Assembly (NCBI GenBank): GCA_019916065.1
Contig: CM034233.1
Coordinates: forward strand, 39,472,862 to 39,536,861
DNA length: 64,000 bases
Direction: 5' to 3'
DNA from: Vitellaria paradoxa
Taxonomy: Eukaryota > Streptophyta > Magnoliopsida > Ericales > Sapotaceae
Positions 56,581 to 64,000 of the stretch are shown piece after piece. Below the pieces are notes generated by a model that saw nothing but the letters and a program-made list of their open reading frames with translations, was not told the origin of the DNA and searched no databases. Made by a program: the position numbers and the translations under genes. Positions within the stretch are counted from its first letter, which is position 1. Each line of letters begins with the position of its first letter.

Positions 56581-57061
56581 TAACGCAAGTATTACAACTC
56601 ATCCCATAGTGAAGACGTAAACTACCCAGAATTGATAGTTGGATCAAGGACTTCTTAAATTTATTTCTTCTTAATCGAATTATCTTTGTTTGATTTAATT
56701 GAAGTATTTACATTGCAGTTTTTAGATTAGATTATTTTGCTGCGCATTTACATTAGGAAAAATTCGTTTAGTTAATATTTTATTCCTTGAATCAAAAATC
56801 AATTTTAAATTGCTGGAATTTTGGTAATAAGTTGTTAATTTGTTTTAGTTTATATTTTGAACTTGCAAAACCCTAGGAATTAGTTTTAATTAACTTTCAA
56901 ACTTAGTTTACATTCAAATTTAGGATTTCCATTATAACCTAGAAACTAAATAACGTAGGCTCCCTGTGAATTCGACCTCGAACTCACCGAGTTAAAACTA
57001 TACCGCACACCCTTGCACTTGGGGGTTAATTTAGACGCACTTTCTAACAGCGGTCAGTGAA

Positions 57062-57690
57062 CTTTCAAGAAAGCTCCATTTGCTCAATGATAGACACAAC
57101 TAGGGAGGTAGAAATCTGATTAAGGGCCCTTTTTAGCAAATTGCTTGAGCACCCAGTCTTTTAGTTCAACGTTATCCTCTTTAGCTAGCTTATTCGCTGA
57201 GAGGTGTGCTTGTTTGGAGTGTGCCTCACTTTTGTGAGAGTCCTAACTGAACTGCCTTTTCATTCCTCGTCCATGAGGAAAACGAGAGCAACCTGGTGAT
57301 CTGGGTTATTTCCTCCTACGTTCTGGAGTGGGGGTCCTCCCCCTAGGTGCTTGTTGGGAATCCTCATGATGCCCCCACAAATGGAGCCACAATGAGGATG
57401 GTCCCCATCTCGTGCCTAGGAATGCTAGGTGTATAACTAGGTTAGTCACGAAGGATTTGTAACTCACATTCCCTACGCTGTACTTCTACTTGGAATTGGC
57501 CCAGGGTGAGCCAATTCTAAATCAGAAGGTCATGATTAATAGCTCGGCGATCCCAATGCCCCCTAGACCACTCTTGCCCCCAGATCATCTAGACACTTCT
57601 AACTCTGGGGGTGTCAAGGTCTAGTTGATCTTCTTTAACATTTTTGCTCATCTTTGCTACTGGTAGATCTGATACTTTGTGGGATTGGAA
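57062..57690 (-). pseudogene. Element B gag N-terminal part (decayed)
   Basis: From the primer site inward (minus strand), translation can begin near 57655 (MSKNVKEDQLDLDTPRVRSV), but stops are frequent. Short phrases RHEMGTILIVAPFVGAS, RLLSFSSWTRNEK and finally SIIEQMELS lead into KFTPRRLELYDG across the J insertion site. This matches the variable, Arg- and Glu-rich N-terminus of Tat gag. The assignment rests mainly on position and the clean continuation into the capsid. Confidence 0.65.
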
Positions 57691-57696
57691 CCTCAA

Positions 57697-57714
57697 TGCC
57701 CACAAACGGTGCCA
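57697..57714 (-). promoter_or_regulatory. Element B primer binding site
   Basis: On the minus strand: TGGCACCGTTTGTGGGCA, seven bases after the LTR end. It resembles the TGGCGCCGT(T/C)TGTGGGRA sites of Tat elements. The GGCGCC to GGCACC change fits CpG decay. Confidence 0.78.
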
Positions 57715-57721
57715 ATTAGAG

Positions 57722-58220
57722 TGTCAAAAATCTAATAATATTTTTTGATGATGTGTTTGACCAACTGGCAGGGGTGGGTTGTGGCGGTCGGATAATGGTT
57801 CTTAGGATGGAGATACTCTTAGCTTCTTGTTTCCTTATCGAGTCTTGAAAAACACTTCTAGCCAAGTGGGGTTCAACTAAACGCCCCTTCAATGGTCAAG
57901 TTAGTGCTGATAGAGAATAAGGGTGAGCTTGGGGAACAAAATGGCAGAGTTTTAGTAAAGCAAAATGTGCTTATCTTCATTCTTCAACATCGTCCTATTT
58001 ATATCTTCCCAGATATGTGTACGCCTGCTATATTGGCAATCAAGAACACAACCCAGAATAATGGGTAATAGACAGCCAAATTGCCAGGATTTTGGGCGGT
58101 GGAGTAACTACATCACCTGTACCTTTACAAATGTGATGAAAATGTGGCTTGCCTGGATGCTTGCCAAGTGTCTCCATTTTGGATGTATGCCACGTGTCCA
58201 AACACCCTCTCCACTTATCA
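57722..58220 (-). repeat. Element B 5' LTR
   Basis: Read on the minus strand it starts TGATAAGTGGAGAGGGTG and ends GATTTTTGACA, 499 bp. It has TATAAATAG at about 57996-58004, about 220 bp from its start, so a promoter is visible. The flank AAATG (58221-58225) should be the target duplication. No left partner was found. The start is chosen from the TG and the drop in complexity beyond it, so it may be off by a little. Confidence 0.7.
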
Positions 58221-59526
58221 AAATGTGTTTTATTTTTTTATTTTTTAAAACAAAATGAATATTTAAAACAAATCTTGATCATCTATTTTTTATTTCCTTT
58301 ATTTTTTTTATATGAGCTATTACATATCCATGAAATGAATAGAATCCTTCCACATTAAAGTTGTGTTTGCATTAAAAATTTATCGAGAGAAAATGTAATG
58401 AATAGGGTTTCAAAATTCATTCTAAGAAGAATTTATCAAGAGAAAATAAAAAGGATATAGATCTTCTTAACACAAGAGACTTTGTTTGGTCTTCAAAACT
58501 ATGTTTCAATTAAGGATTCATTAATGAAAAATAAAACAAATATAAATTCAAAATTTATTTTTTTGCATGTGTAGTGATGGAAAATAATGAGAAAAATTAT
58601 GAAAATGAGAAATTAAAACTAAGTAAATTAAAAAAAGAAATACATTGATGAATGCCTTCTATTTTAATATATTTTGTTGAATACATTTAAATATGGATTT
58701 GTATTAGTATTAACTTTTGTAATGCACAGAATTGTATAATATTTTTTTATTGACAAAAAATAGCTTTTAAATATGTTATAAAATTTTTCAATAAGGTGGC
58801 ATTATTTTATAAAATAGTTATTGGGCTATTTTCTTATATTTATATCTTTTATTTGTGTCTATATTAGTGAATTTGTAGAGTTGATTAAAATTGGGCTTCT
58901 GCATGAGTTTTAAAAATTTATATTTTACCAAATCTCTATCTAGCCTAATTCTAAAAATCAAGATGGGCTCTAAGATATATATCAAATCTCAAATTTACTT
59001 AATCGACCCAATATCCTTTATATTTCAAACTATTTGATAATTTTAATATACATTTTTATTTTTTTAATTATCGACTCATTTTTTAAAATTAACTTGAGTT
59101 AAATATACTATTATTCTTGATTATACTGAGATAATTTTTAATTGGTTTTATAAACATAACTCAAACTATAAATATTATTTTTATTAATTATTTGTTGTAC
59201 TTCTAAAAATAACTCAAATACTAAGTATTATTAATCAAGTTTCCAATTGGATGGTCAACATAACTAAGTTAATTTTAAAATTAGAATTTAAAAATTACTC
59301 CTCAACTTAATTAATATCTAGGCATTCCCAAATCTAATTAATAGTGGTTATTTTTTTATTGTATTTTTAAATTCAAACTATACTAAGAGTTGTAATTGTG
59401 AGAGTACTTAGATTTTTTTAATTTTAATTAATATTAACAAATTTTAAATCATTTTCAATGCCTAAGATATTTTTCTTTGTATTTTTAAATTTAAATCTAA
59501 TATATTTGAATTATGTAAATTTTCAC
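58221..59526. other. AT-rich gap, no gene
   Basis: I see no coding sequence, LTR ends or terminal repeats. Composition is very AT-rich with A and T runs throughout. It is the flank of element B on its 5' side and could be original target DNA or an unrecognised old repeat. Confidence 0.55.
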
Positions 59527-61853
59527 TGTCACACGTTAGGTTTCGTGACTCGAGAAGTGAGCGAATAATGTTATGCATTCTAATGCATCATCTACATATT
59601 TAGCCCTAATCAGAGCAATGACCACCTTGGAAGCAAACATTAACGATCTATGCTAATAAACTAACCATAAAATAATAATAAAATAGCCTTGGTTAAACCA
59701 GGCATGATGGCCCTAATATAATCCCAAATTTAAAGTAAATAAATCATGGCCTTATAGCTTTACAACCTAATCGAATAACTCAAATAAAATCTTATTATAG
59801 TTCCAATATATAAACTAAAATAACATTAAAACTTTCTTAATAAGCGAACAACTAGTCCAAAGTAGCAGGCCCAAGCTAGTGTTCAGGATCCACACTTGCA
59901 CCACAATCTATAGGGACGTGAGCACTAACAATTTATGCCCATAATGCATAATACTAAGACATACGACATGTATAAAAAGTAAACAACCATAATCATATTA
60001 AGTTAATGTTCAAATGATCATATACCAATTAATAGCCAATTCATTATACCATGAAAATATCAACAATCAAATCATCAATAATCAAACTATCAACTTTGTT
60101 ATATTCCTTTATCATTTTTCAATCATCACATCACAATATGGGTGGAGACTAACAACGTTGTTTTTATGGGCCAACACCCAATAGAAATGATTAATTGAAA
60201 ATGTATTTGTGGTACCCGACCACAGGCCACGATAACCCAAAACCATAACTGATATATTGTAAACTACTAACCCACTGGGATGAATGCTAACCCTTATATA
60301 GGTTTAGGGTCTTTCAACCCGAGGGTAATCTCTGTATTCTCCCTATTTTTCCAATATCCTCAATCCTCACAATCACAATAACCTTTTTCTTATCATTTAT
60401 TTTAGTTATCATTAACATAATGTCAATCACAAATCATCACCTCATCTCTTTCTACTATCTCTATTAATCACCATTTTTATCATCTTAGCACTAATTTAAT
60501 GACAATTTATTCATAACCAACACCAATCTCAACAAATTCATACCATCAAAACTTTAAATAAAGTGACATGGATAGCATTCCCTTAACATAATCATTTACA
60601 AATCTCAAGGAAGTCATGTTCCCTAAATTTAGGTAGTTCTCATTTATTCAAAACATCATAGAAATACCGTTAAAATCAAGTTCATCGAAAATTTTGGGCA
60701 AGGAGATTTTTATAACTCAAAAAGGGAAGAGATGGCCAATCTGGATAGTGGGCGGGCACCTGGGGCTCCAAGCTCATGCGCTTGGCCCCTTGTGGGCATG
60801 TGCCGCAGTTTGGGTAGTCTTTTCACCAAGTGTACTCTATTTCGGCTTTGAAGGTCCTATATACTTAAGTCTAAATTTCATTCATTATGTGACTAAATGC
60901 TAAAAATTCTTGTTCCCATTAACATCACCGAGATTCCAAGCATCAAGTGAAACAAGCAATTTAGGATTTCTCTAAATATTACTCAAGTTACAAACTTCTA
61001 TTCGTCTTTCTTCCCATCGACATATATATACATATATATTTATATATAGCTTACATTTTCTCCCTTAAACAGCTTTCAAATCTTCAGTTAAATATGTAAA
61101 CAATATTCAAACTAAGTCTACACATCACATATGTGAGTAAAAGGCATTTAATCCTTACCTTAGCGAGGAGCCGAAGAAAAATAGTAAACTGAAGAAAGTT
61201 TGTAACTTTGTTAGCGAAGCCCAAAAACTTTGTAAACTCGTATATTTAAACCGTTGATCCTAACAGCCAGATTTTTATATCATTGTGTTCAAAATGAATC
61301 AAATTTCATCAATGTAAATTTAATTTGAAAACAGCAGGGGTTTGATATACTTTCTAACCATTGTGTTCGATCGGCTTCGGTCTCTCTTCCTCTCCTTCTC
61401 CGAGTAATAAGTAAACATATAATATACATATATACACTTATATATACATGCATGTGAAGTTTGGGAGGAAGCCTGTAGCTCCACCTCCTCTAGTCCTTTT
61501 TGTTCATAGGCCTAAAATAAACTGAAATAGAAAAGACTAAAGAGATGGTGTGTGGAAGAGCAACAAATCAAATGCTCAGAAGCTGACATCAGCCTTGGGC
61601 AAGAGCCCGACCTTCCTTGGGCATGCATCTACCATGCCATATGCCAAAGATTCCCTTCCCGTGCACCTGACCCAATTCCCCTTAGCCTACTTTGCTAATT
61701 TTAAATACTTGGGCCCAATTCCCTTTACCCAATTTCATTTCATAATATTATTAAGCCTAATACCTCTCAAGTCCTACCCGAACAAATTCATTATCCTCTA
61801 TTTTATTATACTCACAACCAAAATCATAAAAATTAAAAATTTGGGTCATCACA
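59527..61853 (+). repeat. Element K: F-like solo LTR, diverged
   Basis: It starts TGTCACACGTTAGGTTTCGT, like F. It shares the blocks near ATGGGCCAACACCCAATAGA (60157), CCCACTGGGATGAATGCTAACCC (60273) and GGTCTTTCAACCCGAGGGTAATCTC (60308) with F at 39902, 40003 and 40048. The end is probably CATCACA at 61853. The flanks TTCAC and ATTAC agree in three of five bases, so the duplication is decayed or the end misplaced. No primer site or gag follows. Older than F. Confidence 0.72.
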
Positions 61854-61859
61854 ATTACA

Positions 61860-62500
61860 ACAATAGTAAACCAATAGATAAGCGAGTCCATTTTAAGAAC
61901 ATATTAATTCACTTCACATTATTTAAAGTTACATGATAAAAAAAAATGTAACTATGGTCATGTAATGATGTGAGACACAAGAAAGTAAAATGAGAAAAAA
62001 GAGTACTGAAAAATAAAAGAAAGAGAGAGTATTTCATTCAAAAATTTATAAAAAAATGAAAAGTAGAATTGTAAATAGGAAGCATGCACATAAGATTTGA
62101 TTTAATTAATGAGAAAAAAATAAAAGAATTACACAATTTTATTACATATATAAATTAAATTTACACAATTTTAGGATGTGAGGATGCATTCTTTAAGATG
62201 TGAGGATGCATTTTTTAAGGTGCGAGGATGTATTTGGAGTGAAAATTTAGTTAAAAAATAGAGGAGAAAAATAAAAAAAAAAAAAGACAAAAAGAAAAAA
62301 AAATTCTTCTCATTAAAGTGATTGTTAAAAAAATTAGAAAATCATAATATTTGGACTAAAAATTTGTTTTAGGGTGTGATACTGTATTTTTTAAGGTGTG
62401 AGAATATATTGAGTGAAAGTTTAGTTAAGAAAATAAAGGAGAAAAGTTAAAAAATAAAAAATAATTTTCCTTTCTCATTAAAGTGACGTGTCGGGCATCC
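61860..62500. repeat. AT-rich stretch with local duplications
   Basis: A 21-23 bp unit (GGATGTGAGGATGCATTCTTT) is repeated three times at 62173-62240. The segment from there through TCTCATTAAAGTGA (62310) is duplicated, diverged, at about 62373-62485. No gene. Confidence 0.65.
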
Positions 62501-62574
62501 CAACTGGGGGTAAAGGAGATAATTCGTCCACTCGCCATTCTATAGATTTGGGCATGGGAGTGGTTCATACTAGT

Positions 62575-63300
62575 CTGCCTATTATCTGATAGCAGGGACA
62601 ATGAGTGATGGCAGTGCCACTAGCATTAAATGATGACGATCCAAAGGCATCCGCTCCTGAGGATGCCCCCGTAGTGGCACCCCCATTTCGAGTATATTTA
62701 AATTCCATATATATGCCATTATTATTTATTTCTGACATTAAACTCGTACATATATTGAAACTAACTACAGGTGGCACGTGAGACTTACACTGATTGCTTT
62801 GCATACTCTACCAAAGTATCGAGAGTAGCTAGACCTTATTCGAGAGTCGTTGGTGACATAATAGGCCTACCCAGCTGACCTTGAGGTCCTTTAGCACGAT
62901 AAAGATACATAGCGGAGTCAATCACCATTGATCTGCTACAATATAATGGAGATGCACCTGTCAGATTGAGTGAAGTGTTTGTTGGGGATGGTTCAATTCA
63001 AGCTACTGACGTATTACACTCATTTGGATTTACATGCGATCGATCGTAAAGGTCATAAAGGTACTGATTAGGGTGTTCAGCATCGAGACCACATCAATGA
63101 GCGAGAGGATGGCCATGCCCCGGTGGTGACTGTTGACTTATTAGTAGGACGCATAACTCCAAGTGATTAATATATGTGATAGCACCAGCTCATTACTTAG
63201 CAATCCATTAGGCCTTCTTGCGATGTGCCTCTAATTGGGTCTCAGCCTATCACCGCTATATTAACTATATTTATACTCCTAGCTATTAAATATTTTATAT
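62575..63300 (+). pseudogene. Element L: plant mobile domain (MAIN-like) gene fragment, decayed
   Basis: A short upstream exon-like piece reads LNDDDPKASAPEDAPVVAPP (62616-62690), followed by a possible GT...AG intron (about 62694-62771). The next part reads LDLIRESLVT, YPADLEVL, then SQSPLICYNIMEMHLSD (62920-62970), LDLHAIDRKGHKGTD (63030-63070) and VQHRDHIN. This follows the C-terminal half of the plant mobile domain (pattern DLxxLP..C......W....PLICF..VEWH.PDRV.RQF....P, then LH.ID.RG....DW...H..Y). Such genes are carried by Mutator-like and gypsy elements and have a few host members. The many stops show that this one is dead. Confidence 0.6.
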
Positions 63301-63359
63301 TCCTACTTTCAATGCCATTTAAACTGTATACTATATTAATCTAATTTCCACTTTTCATA

Positions 63360-63776
63360 TTTCCAAGTGGACCATGCAGTACAATCTACTCAAATAGCAA
63401 TAGATCTCCTGAGTTGTATAGACATTCAAGAGGTCCATCAGATGGTTGGCAAATTAAGGATGATTGGAATCACATTGTTGTAGCCATTGATAAGGAGTAC
63501 CAACTCTCCAAGTACAAAAGACGAGTTAGATGGTCCACATCAGCTAGGGTAGACCCTTCTCCTCTGACCTATGTGAGGAGGAAGAGGGCGAGAGGTCAAT
63601 ATCAGGTTGATATGCAGACAATGAGTCATGCAGACTTAGGGGAGCCCTCTAGCCAGTCACAAGGGATTAAGCCACCACTTCAACTGATTGATCCTCCCAC
63701 TAAACCACAGTTAGTGGAGAGGCATAAGAACCTAGAGCATACTAGAAGAAAATCGAGCTATAGGACACATTAGCTT
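63360..63776 (+). pseudogene. Possible last exon of the L fragment
   Basis: A 119-codon open frame (63414-63773), rich in Arg, Lys, Ser and Pro, with PPLQLIDPPTKPQLVERHK. An intron-like AT-rich stretch with an AG at about 63366 precedes it. Position and composition fit the variable C-terminal tail of MAIN-like proteins, but no domain is recognised. It might also be an unrelated small gene. Confidence 0.4.
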
Positions 63777-64000
63777 ATTTTCTTCTGTTTTTTCATTTAA
63801 ATTTATATAAAGAGAATATTTATTTTGTTAAATTAAATAATCAACTTTTTTATGTTACAAATTATATATTTTTATGTAGTTTAGTGTGAGTATATTTGTT
63901 GTTGTTGCATTTGTATTTGTTTGTTGTTAAATTGTTTATGTTAGTGGATGTCTTTGTTGGTTAATTTGTATTTGTCTGCTGAACAAGTTAGTTTTTAAGA
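63777..64000. other. AT-rich end of window
   Basis: T-rich sequence with TTGTTGTT words. Nothing identifiable. Confidence 0.5.

Larger units (their letters stand above)
55156..57056 (+). repeat. Element J: Athila-type solo LTR
   Basis: 1901 bp from TGATTACACTTG to GCGGTCA, flanked by exact GTGAA duplications (55151-55155, 57057-57061). The end block CCCTGTGAATTCGACCT and CCTTGCACTTGGGGG identify it as Athila-type, like the LTRs of E. No internal sequence or second LTR is present. The gag reading of B resumes across the empty site. Internal features: a 14-bp inverted repeat (55596-55634), a 62-bp duplicated hairpin unit (56065-56175) and a tripled 135-bp unit (56204-56580). The open frames within are not genes. 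Confidence 0.9.
2060..58220 (-). mobile_element. Element B: Tat-type Ty3/gypsy retrotransposon, outermost host of the nest
   Basis: Pieces of one minus-strand element can be ordered from right to left: LTR 57722-58220, primer site 57697-57714, gag 57690-57062 and 55150-54287, protease 46904-46553, reverse transcriptase 4891-3980, RNase H about 3980-2870, integrase 2870-2090. The gag reading resumes correctly when the solo LTR J is removed at its GTGAA duplication, and again when the CACTA element is removed at its TCT duplication. That strongly supports 46553-58220 being one element. Joining this to the pol at 2-4.9 kb is inference: order, strand and family fit, but the protease-to-RT linker is partly missing. 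The presence of both a conventional and a second, archaeal-like RNase H points to the Tat clade. No 3' LTR was found. All domains are broken by stops. Confidence 0.75.

Overview
ORGANISM: The window is nuclear DNA from a flowering plant, probably a eudicot with abundant Ogre/Tat and Athila retrotransposons. It is AT-rich, intron-era repeat DNA of the pericentromeric kind. Every coding stretch I can recognise belongs to a transposable element or a transposon-associated domain family. I found no ordinary host gene, rRNA, tRNA gene or CRISPR array. I name elements A to L for reference. LAYOUT: Most of the window (about 2.06-58.2 kb) is one old Tat-type Ty3/gypsy element on the minus strand (element B), split by later insertions. 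B's 5' LTR is 57722-58220 and its tRNA primer site is 57697-57714. Its gag lies at 57690-57062 and 55150-54287, protease at 46904-46553, reverse transcriptase at 4891-3980, the two RNase H domains at about 3980-2870 and integrase at 2870-2090. Into B went a CACTA transposon (I, 46905-54283, target duplication TCT), an Athila-type solo LTR (J, 55156-57056, duplication GTGAA), and a block of LTR pieces. That block contains a minus-strand Ogre/Tat solo LTR (C, 4892-5885 plus 42490-about 45425), an Athila LTR fragment (G) and a chromovirus-like LTR fragment (H). NESTING: Inside C sits an Ogre-type element on the plus strand (D, 5886-42484, duplication ATATG). Inside the pol gene of D sits a structurally complete Athila element (E, 15754-29236, duplication ACTTC, LTRs about 98% alike by eye). 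Inside the 3' LTR of D sits a 2956-bp solo LTR (F, 38973-41928, duplication CATTA). So the deepest stacks are B > C > D > E and B > C > D > F. To the right of B are AT-rich sequence, a second F-like solo LTR (K, 59527-about 61853) and a decayed plant-mobile-domain (MAIN-like) gene fragment (L, about 62575-63776). The left edge carries the gag of another Tat element (A, 1-815, minus). HOW THE PARTS WORK: E carries gag, protease, reverse transcriptase, RNase H, integrase and an Athila envelope-position ORF, but it is disabled by three in-frame amber codons and several one-base frameshifts. D is older and full of stops. Between pol and its 3' LTR, D carries an antisense block with a plant-mobile-domain-like N-terminal motif and a second retroelement-associated domain. 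This antisense cargo, the stem-loop arrays in the Ogre LTRs, and the tandem repeats that replaced the transposase core of the CACTA element are the parts most worth a second look. I see no clear new autonomous biological system. All identities rest on reading motifs by eye; no database search was run.
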